A DNA stretch of 64,000 nt, from the NCBI GenBank assembly GCA_025360105.1, contig JANYCT010000033.1, positions 58,631-122,630 of the forward strand, read 5' to 3'. This document shows, piece by piece, positions 8,741 through 17,506 of this stretch. Made by a program: the position numbers and the translations under genes. The DNA comes from Actinomycetes bacterium. Its GTDB lineage: Bacteria > Actinomycetota > Acidimicrobiia > Acidimicrobiales > Ilumatobacteraceae. The notes beneath the pieces are model-generated. The model was not told where the DNA came from. It searched no databases and saw only the letters and a program-made list of their open reading frames with translations. Positions within the stretch are counted from its first letter, which is position 1, and every line of letters starts with the position of its first letter.

Positions 8741-9958
8741 ATGGCCAAGATCAAGGTTCTCAATCCCGTCGTCGAGATGGACGGCGATGAGATGACACGC
8801 ATCATCTGGCAGTACATCAAGGACAAGCTGATCATGCCGTATCTCGACATCGATCTCGATTACTACGACCTCAGTATTGAGCATCGCGACGCAACCAACG
8901 ACCAGGTCACCATCGACTCCGCTGAGGCCACCAAGAAGCATGGCGTTGCCGTCAAGTGCGCCACCATCACCCCCGACGAAGCGCGCGTCAAAGAATTCGA
9001 TTTGAAGCAGATGTGGAAGAGCCCCAACGGCACCATCCGCAACATTCTCGGTGGGGTTATCTTTCGCGAGCCGATCATTATGAGCAATATCCCGCGCTTG
9101 GTTCCGGGCTGGACCAAGCCGATCGTCATCGGCCGCCACGCCCATGGCGATCAATACAAGGCAACCGACTTCAAGGTGCCGGGGGCCGGCACGCTGACGA
9201 TGACCTTCACGCCCACCGACGGAAGCGAGCCCGAGGTGATGGAGGTCGCCACATTCGGCAGCGATGGTGGAGTCGGCATGGGTATGTACAACTTCAACGA
9301 TTCCATCCGTGACTTCGCCCGTGCCAGCCTCACCTATGGCCTGCAGCGCAATTACCCCGTCTACCTCAGCACTAAGAACACGATCCTCAAGGCGTACGAC
9401 GGCAGCTTCAAGGACATCTTCGAGCGGGTCTTCAACGATGAGTTCAAGGAGCAATACGACACCGCCGGCATCACTTACGAGCACCGCCTCATCGACGACA
9501 TGGTCGCATGCGCGCTCAAGTGGGAGGGCGGCTATGTGTGGGCCTGCAAGAACTACGACGGCGACGTGCAGTCCGACATCGTCGCCCAAGGTTTTGGTTC
9601 GCTGGGCCTCATGACCAGCGTCTTGCTCACGCCCGATGGTCGCATCATGGAGGCCGAGGCCGCGCACGGCACCGTGACCCGGCACTATCGAGAGCATCAG
9701 AAGGGTAACAAGACCTCCACGAACCCAATTGCATCGATCTTCGCATGGACCCGCGGTCTCGCTCATCGTGGCACGCTCGACAACACTCCCGAACTCATTG
9801 GGTTCGCCGATGCCCTCGAGAACGTGTGCATCGAGGCCGTCGAGGGCGGAGAGATGACCAAGGACCTGTCCACGCTCATCAGCCGCGACGCTCCGTATCT
9901 CAACACCGAGGACTTCCTCGACGCGTTGGATCGTCGGCTTCAGGCCAAGATGCGTTGA
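8741..9958 (+). CDS. icd: NADP-dependent isocitrate dehydrogenase
   Basis: 405 residues of the homodimeric, eukaryote-like type II NADP-IDH. Starts [20 protein letters not shown]; substrate loop [27 protein letters not shown]; the metal-binding [20 protein letters not shown]; and coenzyme region [18 protein letters not shown]. Converts isocitrate to 2-oxoglutarate and CO2 with NADPH formation in the TCA cycle. Own promoter region; followed without gap by a HAD gene. gltA lies 5 kb away on the other strand. Confidence 0.97.
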   Translation: MAKIKVLNPVVEMDGDEMTRIIWQYIKDKLIMPYLDIDLDYYDLSIEHRDATNDQVTIDSAEATKKHGVAVKCATITPDEARVKEFDLKQMWKSPNGTIRNILGGVIFREPIIMSNIPRLVPGWTKPIVIGRHAHGDQYKATDFKVPGAGTLTMTFTPTDGSEPEVMEVATFGSDGGVGMGMYNFNDSIRDFARASLTYGLQRNYPVYLSTKNTILKAYDGSFKDIFERVFNDEFKEQYDTAGITYEHRLIDDMVACALKWEGGYVWACKNYDGDVQSDIVAQGFGSLGLMTSVLLTPDGRIMEAEAAHGTVTRHYREHQKGNKTSTNPIASIFAWTRGLAHRGTLDNTPELIGFADALENVCIEAVEGGEMTKDLSTLISRDAPYLNTEDFLDALDRRLQAKMR

Positions 9959-10620
9959 GCATCGAGGCCGTTCTCTTCGACTGGGGTCACACCCTGTTCG
10001 ACACGCCGGGCAGCGTCGACTTCATCGTGAGCGTCGCGACCGAACACGGCATCGTGTTGACGCACAGCGAGGCCCACCTGCTGTGGAACGATGCTCGCAT
10101 GCGTTCGCGCAGTGCAGATGAGATTGCCAAGGGACGCGACACGTCTCCTGCGCTGCATCGAACATGCTGGTTGGCGCTCTGGGCCGAGTTGGACACGCGT
10201 TGTCCCGGCATCAGCGAGGCGCTGTACGGGTTCGAAACATCGGCGGCGGGCTGGTCGCCCTACGTCGATGTAGAGGGCGTGCTGCAGGCACTCGCAGATC
10301 GTGACGTTCCTGTGGTCATCGTCAGTGACGTTGCCTTCGATCTCCGTCCGATCTTGGCCCACTACCATCTCGATCGGCTAATCCATAGCTACGTACTCTC
10401 CGGTGAGCATGGCACTATCAAACCCGAATTGCGGTTGTTCGACATCGCTCTCGACGCAGCTGGGGTGTCAGCCGCGCATGCCCTGATGGTCGGCGACAAT
10501 CACCTCAATGACGGCGCTGCGATCGATGCCGGAATCCATACGTTGCTGCTTGCGCCTGTTGGCCACGGCGTGCCCCGCGGGCTACAGGTCGTCGTCGATC
10601 TCGTCGACGCGTCGGTTTGA
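9955..10620 (+). CDS. HAD superfamily hydrolase (IA-type)
   Basis: 221 residues if started at TTG 9955, which overlaps the icd stop (TTGA). Motif I is [12 protein letters not shown] (nucleophile Asp; the second Asp of DxD is Gly, which occurs in IA members annotated FDWGxTL), motif [11 protein letters not shown], motif III lysine in [11 protein letters not shown], motif [13 protein letters not shown] cap domain lies between motifs I and II. Phosphatase of an unknown small substrate, probably cotranscribed with icd. Confidence 0.85.
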   Translation: MSIEAVLFDWGHTLFDTPGSVDFIVSVATEHGIVLTHSEAHLLWNDARMRSRSADEIAKGRDTSPALHRTCWLALWAELDTRCPGISEALYGFETSAAGWSPYVDVEGVLQALADRDVPVVIVSDVAFDLRPILAHYHLDRLIHSYVLSGEHGTIKPELRLFDIALDAAGVSAAHALMVGDNHLNDGAAIDAGIHTLLLAPVGHGVPRGLQVVVDLVDASV

Positions 10621-10668
10621 TCGACGCCCCCTCGGGGCGCACTATGGTTCGCGGGCGAAGGGGGAGCA

Positions 10669-12318
10669 ATGGACGTAGTTTGGAATGCGCCGGGTCCTGG
10701 CTTCTGGGAACTCGACAGATCGCACTTTCGTGGTGGGACCACGCGAATCGTCCAATCGTTGATGACTGGAGCGATGTCGGCGGGCATGCGACGAGTCATG
10801 AAGGAGTTGGGCGCGCCGGTCGACACCGTTCAGCCGGCTTTTGTTCATGGGTTCTGCTACACGCGACTCCGACCGCTCATCGCTCCCGACAGGCCCGCGT
10901 CCAAACTCCCGCCGCTCGTGATCCTGAAGCTCGTGACCCGTTTGCATCCAGAGATGCGTCGGCGAGCCAGAGCGGCCGAGCGCGCCCTTGCCGATCGCCC
11001 GTGGCGCGAGGTCATCCAACACTGGCAGACCGAAGGTCGTCGTGGCATCGAGGCCGAGAACCTTGCCCTGCAGGACGTGCCGCTCGGCCAGTTGAGCGAC
11101 GACAGCCTCATTGGCCACACCGAGGATGTGATCGCCCATTGCCGCACGAACCTCGAGCATCACTTCTGGCTGCACGGCTACGATCTCGGCCCGATCGGGT
11201 TGCTGCTCACCTCGTGTTCGGAGTTGGGTGTCGCTCCGGCCGAGGTGATTCCGCTTCTCGAAGGTGCTTCGCCATCGACCAGTGCCCCCATCGATGCGCT
11301 TGAGCGGGTTCGCGCCGGGGTCGAGGCGTGTGGGGCTCAGCCGCGCACCCTTGTCGAGCTGCGCGCGGTGTCGGCCGCGGTTGCCAACGACCTCGACACC
11401 TACCTCCGTTATCGGGGGTCCCTACTCTTTTCTCGTTATGACGTCGACGGTGTCACGCTCGGCGAATGCCCCGATTTGGTGCTGTCCACTATCATGTCGG
11501 GCCAACGACGCGAGGGCAGGGAAGACCTCGCAGAGCGAACTGCGGCAGTTCGTGCACGCGTCGGAGCGGGCAAAGAAGCTGAATTTGACGGGTGGCTTGC
11601 CGAAGCGCGAGCAGCCATGGATTTACGCGATGACAACGGCCCTACTACGTCGGAGTGGCCGCTTGGCCTGCTTCGATTGTCGCTGCTCGAGGTTGGTCGA
11701 CGCCTCACCGAGCGCGGTTTCGCAGAGATACCCGAGCACGCCTTCGAGCTGACCCCCGACGAAATCCGTCCGACGGTGCTTGTCGGGCTCGGGCCAGCTC
11801 TGGCCACCTTGGCCGAGCGTCAGCGGCACCGACTGCTGATGTCGTCGGTCGATCCGCCTGCCACACTCGGCACGGCTGAAGCCTCCCCGCCGCTGTCGGT
11901 GCTTCCCCCGTCGATGGGACGCATGGTGGCAACGGTGCAGATGGTGATGGAACAGATGGGTATGGCCGGAGACCGCGACGTGTTTGGGGCGGGCCTGCAC
12001 GGCACGGGCATCGGCTCGACCGTCTACCGCGGCACGGCACGTTCGGCTGGTTCACCCGAGGAGGCGCTCGATCTCATGGAGCCGGGCGACGTGTTGGTGG
12101 TGCCCTTCACCACACCTGCCTACAACGTCGTGTTGGCCATTGCTGGTGGCATCGTCACGTCCGAGGGTGGGCCGCTCAGCCACGCAGCAGTGCTCGCACG
12201 CGAGCTAGGTATTCCCGCAGTCATCGGTGCCCCAGGGGCGTTGAACGAGATCGCCAACGGATGCGTGGTCGAGGTCGATCCGCTCGCCGGCGAGGTGCGT
12301 ATCGTCGCCGACGTGTGA
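10669..12318 (+). CDS. PEP-utilising enzyme mobile-domain protein without ATP-grasp domain
   Basis: 549 residues. The N-terminal part (DVVWNAPGPGFWELDRSHF) resembles the central region of PEP synthase/rifampicin-phosphotransferase-like proteins; the C-terminus holds the phosphohistidine mobile domain (PF00391): TSEGGPLSHAAVLARELGIP with the acceptor His at about 505. The usual N-terminal PPDK ATP-binding domain (PF01326) is absent, so the protein would need a partner or has another role. Strong SD GGGGGA lies 6 nt before the ATG. Confidence 0.75.
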   Translation: MDVVWNAPGPGFWELDRSHFRGGTTRIVQSLMTGAMSAGMRRVMKELGAPVDTVQPAFVHGFCYTRLRPLIAPDRPASKLPPLVILKLVTRLHPEMRRRARAAERALADRPWREVIQHWQTEGRRGIEAENLALQDVPLGQLSDDSLIGHTEDVIAHCRTNLEHHFWLHGYDLGPIGLLLTSCSELGVAPAEVIPLLEGASPSTSAPIDALERVRAGVEACGAQPRTLVELRAVSAAVANDLDTYLRYRGSLLFSRYDVDGVTLGECPDLVLSTIMSGQRREGREDLAERTAAVRARVGAGKEAEFDGWLAEARAAMDLRDDNGPTTSEWPLGLLRLSLLEVGRRLTERGFAEIPEHAFELTPDEIRPTVLVGLGPALATLAERQRHRLLMSSVDPPATLGTAEASPPLSVLPPSMGRMVATVQMVMEQMGMAGDRDVFGAGLHGTGIGSTVYRGTARSAGSPEEALDLMEPGDVLVVPFTTPAYNVVLAIAGGIVTSEGGPLSHAAVLARELGIPAVIGAPGALNEIANGCVVEVDPLAGEVRIVADV

Positions 12319-12328
12319 GACTGTCATC

Positions 12329-13306
12329 ATGCGAGCAGTTGTACTTCGTTCTCACGGCGGCCCTGAGTGTTTGACGGTCGAGGAGGTCCCCGACCCAGTG
12401 GTCGGTGCGGACGAGGTCTTGGTCGACATCGTTGCTACGGCCCTGAACCGCGCCGACCTGTTGCAGGTGATGGGGCTCTATCCCAATCCCCGTCCCGCTG
12501 CACTCGAGATACCGGGACTCGAGTTCTCCGGCACGGTGGCCGCAGTCGGCGAACGGGTCACGATGTGGAAGCCGGGCGACGAGGTCATGGCCATCGACGC
12601 CGGAGGTGCGTACGCCGAACGCATTGCCGTGCACGAGCGGCAGTTGATGGCGGTGCCGGCGGTCGTCGGGGTGCGCGACGCTGCAGCGATTCCCGAGGTG
12701 TTTCTCACCGCCTGGGATGCGCTGGTGGTGCAAGGGGGTCTCACCAGCGGTCGGTGGGCATTGGTCCATGCCGGAGGGTCGGGGGTCGGCACCGCCGGCG
12801 TCCAGATCGCCAAGGCCATCGGTGCCCGCATTGCCGTCACGTGTAGCGCCGGCAAGGTACAGGCCTGTCACGATCTCGGTGCCGATGTGGTCGTCGACTA
12901 CGGGTCACAGGATTTCGTGGCCGAAGTACGCGTCGCCACCGGCGGACGTGGCGTCGACGTGATTCTCGATGTGATCGGAGGCGACTACGTCGATCGCAAT
13001 CTGGCTTCTGTGGCCTCGCGAGGGCGAATCATCCAAGTCGGTCTCATGGGTGGTGGCGCCACGTCGGTGAACGTCGGTGTATTGCTCAGCAAGCGAGCCT
13101 CGCTCATCGGTACGGTCCTGCGCGCTCGACCCATCGAGGAAAAGATCGCACTCACGCAGCGATTCATTAGCGAGATGTTGCCGCTGTTCTCGTCGGGCCA
13201 GCTTCGCCCGATCATCGACTCGCGGTATCCGTTCGACCAGATCGCCGACGCCCACCGCTATATGGCGTCGAACGCCAACACCGGCAAGATCCTGATCGAC
13301 CTTTAG
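12329..13306 (+). CDS. NAD(P)H:quinone oxidoreductase, zinc-independent MDR family
   Basis: 325 residues, medium-chain dehydrogenase/reductase of the PIG3/QOR subgroup: N-terminal GroES-like domain (MRAVVLRSHGGPECLTVEE), Rossmann motif HAGGSGVGTAGVQIAKAIG at about 151-169, and VILDVIGGDYVDRNL. No structural or catalytic zinc cysteines are seen. Reduces quinones or enals with NADPH. It follows the mobile-domain gene by 10 bp, so cotranscription is likely. Confidence 0.87.
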   Translation: MRAVVLRSHGGPECLTVEEVPDPVVGADEVLVDIVATALNRADLLQVMGLYPNPRPAALEIPGLEFSGTVAAVGERVTMWKPGDEVMAIDAGGAYAERIAVHERQLMAVPAVVGVRDAAAIPEVFLTAWDALVVQGGLTSGRWALVHAGGSGVGTAGVQIAKAIGARIAVTCSAGKVQACHDLGADVVVDYGSQDFVAEVRVATGGRGVDVILDVIGGDYVDRNLASVASRGRIIQVGLMGGGATSVNVGVLLSKRASLIGTVLRARPIEEKIALTQRFISEMLPLFSSGQLRPIIDSRYPFDQIADAHRYMASNANTGKILIDL

Positions 13307-13307
13307 C

Positions 13308-13346
13308 GCACGGCAGGCTCGGATCGTTCTGCGTGATCCTGCGTGC
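13308..13346. terminator. Possible bidirectional terminator stem-loop
   Basis: GCAC-g-GCAGG pairs with CCTGC-GTGC across a 20-nt loop, between two convergent genes. There is no clear T-run, so activity is uncertain. Confidence 0.3.
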
Positions 13347-13381
13347 CCTCTCGGGAAGCCAGCGTCACGCAGAAGCCACCA

Positions 13382-14221
13382 TCAGCCGACGCGTCGACAG
13401 AGCAGGTGGCTGATACCACTTGCGACGAGGGTGCCCCGCTCGTTCCAGACCTGTTGGTGGCTGCCGATCAAGCCGTCTCGAGCAGCAGGGCTCGTCCCTT
13501 GGAGGAGGCACCACTGGTCGGAGGGGTCGAGATGATGGAACTCGCAGGAGACGTCGATACTGGGTGCCATCCACTCCTCGGTGCGGTGGCGACGTCCGAC
13601 TGCGGGCCACGCGCCGAGATCGACGAGGAGCAGCAGGCGTGCGGCTTGCGCCCACTCGTCGGGCGCGGGCGGTGCGGCGAAGCGCAGCCAATCTTCATAG
13701 TGGGCCGGCCCGAGCTCGCGCTGCTCCCACGCCTCGGCCCCGAGCCAGGTGGTGGGGCGTTGCTCGAAGTTCTGCCAGAACGCGTGTCGACTCGGCGTCG
13801 CGTGGGGTTCGGCCGCGATGCGTTCGGAGATGGTCGCCAGATCATGCCACCGCGGCACCGGGGGCAACGGGGCGTCAGCGTGCTCGAGTCCGTCGATGCC
13901 CATGTCGACGGCCCAGACCATCGCAGCGAGAATCGGCTTGCCGAGCTGATCAATTCGGACGTGCACACTGGTGGCCTGCCGGGTGGACCGCTGCATGGTC
14001 GTGGTCACCTCGATGGGCGCGTCGAACGAGGCGACGCCGAGGAAGTGCACGGTGGCATTCGCCGGCCGAGCACGGCCCGACGTCTCGCGTGCAGCTTCGA
14101 GCGCAAACGCCGCCATGTAGCCACCGTTCGGACCCCAGATTTCCCAGTCGCGTGACAGCGTCGCCGTGAAGGTTCCGTCGTTCGATTGCGTGAGCGCGGT
14201 GTCGACGGCCAGGTTCCCCAT
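13382..14221 (-). CDS. Acyl-CoA thioesterase, TesB-like double hot-dog
   Basis: 279 residues from ATG 14221 (MGNLAVDTALTQ). DWEIWGPNGGYMAAFALEAA is the thioesterase-like PF13622 signature near the N-terminus, followed by a second hot-dog repeat ending SHQQVWNERGTLVASGISHL, where Gln/Thr residues of the TesB active site would lie. Hydrolyses acyl-CoA to fatty acid and CoA. Longer upstream start is possible, but -10 TACGAT lies 8 nt before the chosen ATG. Confidence 0.83.
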   Translation of the reverse strand: MGNLAVDTALTQSNDGTFTATLSRDWEIWGPNGGYMAAFALEAARETSGRARPANATVHFLGVASFDAPIEVTTTMQRSTRQATSVHVRIDQLGKPILAAMVWAVDMGIDGLEHADAPLPPVPRWHDLATISERIAAEPHATPSRHAFWQNFEQRPTTWLGAEAWEQRELGPAHYEDWLRFAAPPAPDEWAQAARLLLLVDLGAWPAVGRRHRTEEWMAPSIDVSCEFHHLDPSDQWCLLQGTSPAARDGLIGSHQQVWNERGTLVASGISHLLCRRVG

Positions 14222-14229
14222 GGCCGTCG

Positions 14230-14235
14230 ATCGTA
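14230..14235 (-). promoter_or_regulatory. -10 box of the TesB-like thioesterase gene
   Basis: Minus-strand TACGAT, 8 nt before the ATG at 14221. Confidence 0.38.
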
Positions 14236-14387
14236 GTGCCCCATGAACATGCAGTCGCCGGGGTTTCGGGTGGGGCACGCGCTCGTCGCAGTTTCGGAGA
14301 TGTTTCGCAAGCCGATCGGGCGCCGACAGATGGCCGGCTCACACTGTGACTGGCGTCAGCGGGCGCCCGAACACTCAGGAGCACGTC

Positions 14388-14600
14388 GTGAATCACATCA
14401 GCCGGGCAGCAGTCGTCGGGTTCATCAGCATTCTTGGACTGTCGGCATGCGGCAGCGACAGCAAGGTCGACACCCAGTCCACGGTCATGACCGAGAACAC
14501 CACGGCGATGACCGAGAGCACCACCGCAATGGTGGACAACACCACAAAGATGACCGAGAACATCGACGCAATGATGACCGAGCCCACGGCCAAGCCATAG
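14388..14600 (+). CDS. Small lipoprotein with methionine heptad repeats
   Basis: 70 residues from GTG 14388, preceded by AGGAG at 6-nt spacing. A signal peptide (RAAVVGFISILGL) ends in lipobox LSAC at 18-21, so mature Cys21 should be lipidated. Residues 28-65 are 7-residue repeats of the type TENTTAM; Met falls at 34, 41, 48, 55 and 62, exactly every seven residues. The size and helical heptads recall a miniature Lpp, but Thr-rich repeats could also be a disordered or metal-binding tail. Family not recognised. Confidence 0.72.
   Translation: MNHISRAAVVGFISILGLSACGSDSKVDTQSTVMTENTTAMTESTTAMVDNTTKMTENIDAMMTEPTAKP
14490..14573 (+). repeat. 21-bp tandem repeat x4 inside the lipoprotein gene
   Basis: Four consecutive 21-bp units, each ending in ATG (Met codon), encode TENTTAM, TESTTAM, VDNTTKM and TENIDAM. 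Synonymous and non-synonymous changes separate the copies, so the array is not a very recent duplication. Confidence 0.75.
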
Positions 14601-14656
14601 GCCTACCCGACCGCCTGGCCGATGGTACAGTGATGTGTCTCAGTGACGAGCTGTGA

Positions 14657-15925
14657 TCAGCGCTGTTCCATCGGCACGTAGTCGCGGGCGTCGACGCCGC
14701 TGTACCACTGCCGAGGGCGGCTGATCTTTTGGTCCTTGTCGGCAAGCAGCTCCTGCCAGTGCGCCAACCAGCCCACGGTGCGGGGAATGGCGAACAGCAC
14801 GGTGAACATCGCGACCGGGAAGCCCATTGCCTGATAGATGAGCCCGGAGTAGAAGTCGACGTTCGGGTACAGCTTGCGACTGATGAAATAGTCGTCGCTC
14901 AGTGCGGTCTCTTCGAGCTTGAGGGCGATATCGAGCAGGGGATTCTTGCCGGTGACCTCGAACACGTCGTACGCGGCCTTCTTGATGATGGTTGCGCGCG
15001 GGTCGTAGTTCTTGTACACGCGATGGCCGAAGCCCATCAGGCGGCCGCCGGTGCCGCTCTTGACCTCTTCGATGAACGCGGGGACGTTGTCCATGTGGCC
15101 AATGTCGGCGAGCATGCGCACGACGCCCTCGTTGGCTCCACCGTGCAGGGGTCCGTACAGCGCCGAGGCAGCGGCAGCGCACGAGGAGTACGGATCGGCG
15201 TGACTCGATCCGACGACGCGCATTGCCGTGGTACCGCAGTTCTGCTCGTGGTCGGCGTGGAGAATGAACAGCACGTCCATCGCCCGTTCGAGGCGCGGAT
15301 CGACCTGGTAGTCGCCGATCTTCCACATCATGTTGAGGAAGTTGCCCGGAAAGCTGAGATCGTTGTCGGGATACACGAACGGCAGGCCGACCGAAAAGCG
15401 GTGACACATCGAGGCCAGCGTGGGCATCTTGGCCACGAGGCGCAGGATCTGCTTGTCGCGACTTGCCTTGTCGTCGATGCGCTTGGCGTCATTGTAGAAG
15501 GTGCCGAGCGCGGCAACGGCGCTCACGAACATGCCCATTGGGTGCGCGTCGTAATGGAAGCCATCGACGAAACGCTTGCGCATGTTCTCGTGGATGAAGG
15601 TGTGCTGAGTGACGTCGCTCTTCCATTGGGCAAGCTGCACAGCATTGGGGAGCTCGCCGTTCAACAGCAGGTATGCGACCTCGAGGTACGTGCTGTGTTC
15701 TGCCAGCTGTTCGATGGGGTAGCCGCGGTGACGCAGGATGCCAGCGTCGCCATCGAGATAGGTGATCGCGCTCTTGCAGGCGGCAGTCTGCATGTAGGCG
15801 GGATCATAGATGTAGAGCGACGGATCGAGATCTCGGATCGCCGTGGCGGGAAAGACCCCGTCGGTGATCGGAACCGTCACCGTTTTTCCGGTGCGATCGT
15901 CGGTGATGGTAATGGTGTCGGGCAT
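14657..15925 (-). CDS. gltA: Citrate synthase
   Basis: 422 residues, type II citrate synthase. Catalytic regions ILHADHEQNCGTTAMRVVG, YGPLHGGANEGV and MGFGHRVYKNYDPRA (the two active-site His and downstream Asp region) are intact. Condenses acetyl-CoA and oxaloacetate. ATG 15925 is chosen for the GGGAGC Shine-Dalgarno 4-9 nt upstream and because PDTITITDDRTGKTV is the usual start. Its leader contains the hairpin GGGGG-agaaag-CCCCC (about 15952-15967 on the minus strand). Confidence 0.97.
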   Translation of the reverse strand: MPDTITITDDRTGKTVTVPITDGVFPATAIRDLDPSLYIYDPAYMQTAACKSAITYLDGDAGILRHRGYPIEQLAEHSTYLEVAYLLLNGELPNAVQLAQWKSDVTQHTFIHENMRKRFVDGFHYDAHPMGMFVSAVAALGTFYNDAKRIDDKASRDKQILRLVAKMPTLASMCHRFSVGLPFVYPDNDLSFPGNFLNMMWKIGDYQVDPRLERAMDVLFILHADHEQNCGTTAMRVVGSSHADPYSSCAAAASALYGPLHGGANEGVVRMLADIGHMDNVPAFIEEVKSGTGGRLMGFGHRVYKNYDPRATIIKKAAYDVFEVTGKNPLLDIALKLEETALSDDYFISRKLYPNVDFYSGLIYQAMGFPVAMFTVLFAIPRTVGWLAHWQELLADKDQKISRPRQWYSGVDARDYVPMEQR

Positions 15926-16053
15926 GTTGCTCCCTGGTGTGACACGGACAGTGGCAGGGGGCTTTCTCCCCCGACCGTGCACCCTAGTAGGCGAGTGGTG
16001 CGCCCGACCTCAGCGAGATCGAATCCTGGGGCACGACGCAGACAAATGTGAGT

Positions 16054-17415
16054 TCAGAGCGGTGAGTTGTCGTGCTTGCGGGCGTGCAGTATTTCGCGCT
16101 TGTTAGCGAGCATCGAGAGCGCCCGGCAGATCTCGCGGCGTGTCTCGGCAGGCTCAATGACGCCGTCAATGTAGCCCCGCTCGGCAGCGATATAGGGGTT
16201 CAACAATCGTTCGGAATAGTCCAACTCGAACTCGGCTCGTTCATCGGCGTTGGCGCGCCGTTGCAGGATCGCCGCCGCTTGTCCGGCGCCCATCACGGCC
16301 AGCTCGGCCCACGGCCACGCGAGGCACAAATCGTTGCCCATCCGCTTGCTGTCCATTACGATGTAGGCCCCGCCGTAGCTCTTGCGCAGCACCACGCAGA
16401 TTCGCGGCACCGTGGCCCGGCCGTAGGCGAACACGAGCTGTGCACCGTGGCGGATCATTCCTCGCCATTCGAGGTCCTTGCCAGGGTAGAAGCCGGGGGT
16501 GTCGACCAAGGTGAGGATGGGCAGATTGAATGCATCGCAGAACGACACGAAGCGGGCCGCCTTCTGCGAGGCCGGGATATCGAGCGTGCCCGCCAACGAC
16601 AACGGCTGGTTGGCGACGATACCCACGGGGATGCCGCCAAATGTTGCGAATGCCGTCACCACATTCGTGGCCCAGCGAGCGCGCAGTTCGAACAGGTCAC
16701 CGTCGTCGGCGAGCGCCCGGATGACGTTGCGAACGTCGTAGGAGCCCGTTGACGTCGTTGGGATCAGCTCGCCGGCCTCGGGGGTGCGTCGTTCGGGATC
16801 GTCGTCGGTGATCCGCTCGGGTGGTTCGAGGTCGTTGTTGTCGGGCAGGTAGGCGAGGAGTTGCTCGGCGAGTACGAGTGCACCTTCGAGATCAGCGGCG
16901 ACCAGGCTGGCTGCCCCGCTGTAGCGGGCATGGCTGGCGGCGCCACCCAGTTCGTCGTTGTCCATCAGCACACCGGTGAACTCGGCCACCATGGTCGGGC
17001 CGCTCACGAAGGCGTAGGCGGCCTCGGTCATGATCACATGGTCAGCGACGCCGATCAGCAGCGCCGGGCCCGATACGGCCGGTCCGTCGACAATGATCAC
17101 TGTCGGCACCACGCCGCTGCAGTCGGTGAGCGCGCGCGCTGCCATTCCCCAACCGTGCAGCGCGCTGAAACCCTCTGCGATGTCGGCACCCGACGAGCCC
17201 ATAACGGCAACGAGTGGGTATCCCTGCTCGCGGGCGGTGAGGGCGGCCGCTGCGATCGTCGACGACGCATCGGAGGACAGTGCGCCCCTGCGGACCGCCG
17301 CGTTTACATCGAGCCACACGACGGTGCGCTCGCCGATGGTTCTCACGTCGGCCCGGGCAGCGCCGGGCACTCGCGCCTGCAGTGCAACCCGGGAAGCAAT
17401 CGTGAACTGCGTCAT
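16054..17415 (-). CDS. Acyl-CoA carboxylase carboxyltransferase (beta) subunit-like
   Basis: 453 residues with two crotonase-like halves (PF01039). The C-terminal half has TLVDTPGFYPGKDLEWRG, ICVVLRKSYGGAYIVMDSKR and AWPWAELAVMGAGQAA, all conserved in propionyl/acetyl-CoA carboxylase beta subunits. The N-terminal half is divergent and shorter than the ~520-residue norm, so the acyl-CoA substrate is uncertain. No biotin-carboxylase alpha subunit is adjacent. ATG 17415 has a -10 box 7 nt upstream. Confidence 0.82.
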   Translation of the reverse strand: MTQFTIASRVALQARVPGAARADVRTIGERTVVWLDVNAAVRRGALSSDASSTIAAAALTAREQGYPLVAVMGSSGADIAEGFSALHGWGMAARALTDCSGVVPTVIIVDGPAVSGPALLIGVADHVIMTEAAYAFVSGPTMVAEFTGVLMDNDELGGAASHARYSGAASLVAADLEGALVLAEQLLAYLPDNNDLEPPERITDDDPERRTPEAGELIPTTSTGSYDVRNVIRALADDGDLFELRARWATNVVTAFATFGGIPVGIVANQPLSLAGTLDIPASQKAARFVSFCDAFNLPILTLVDTPGFYPGKDLEWRGMIRHGAQLVFAYGRATVPRICVVLRKSYGGAYIVMDSKRMGNDLCLAWPWAELAVMGAGQAAAILQRRANADERAEFELDYSERLLNPYIAAERGYIDGVIEPAETRREICRALSMLANKREILHARKHDNSPL

Positions 17416-17422
17416 CGCCGAG

Positions 17423-17428
17423 AGACTA
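17423..17428 (-). promoter_or_regulatory. -10 box of the carboxyltransferase gene
   Basis: Minus-strand TAGTCT, 7 nt before the ATG at 17415, implying a leaderless transcript. Confidence 0.45.
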
Positions 17429-17506
17429 CGCACTCGGGGTCGTGGCTGCTCGAAACCTGTCCGATACGCGTTGCGCGCGGTCGCAAGGTGCTAACAAGGG
17501 TGAGTC

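Noticed and set aside
8648..9766. Long minus-strand open frame antisense to icd, continuous with the dioxygenase gene
   Set aside because: High-GC codon bias leaves the antisense frame open; no protein family motifs appear and icd is unmistakable on the plus strand.
15952..15967. GGGGG-agaaag-CCCCC hairpin as part of the 6C-like system
   Set aside because: It has G/C arms, not a C-rich loop, and lies in the gltA leader; at most a target site, not another copy of the RNA.
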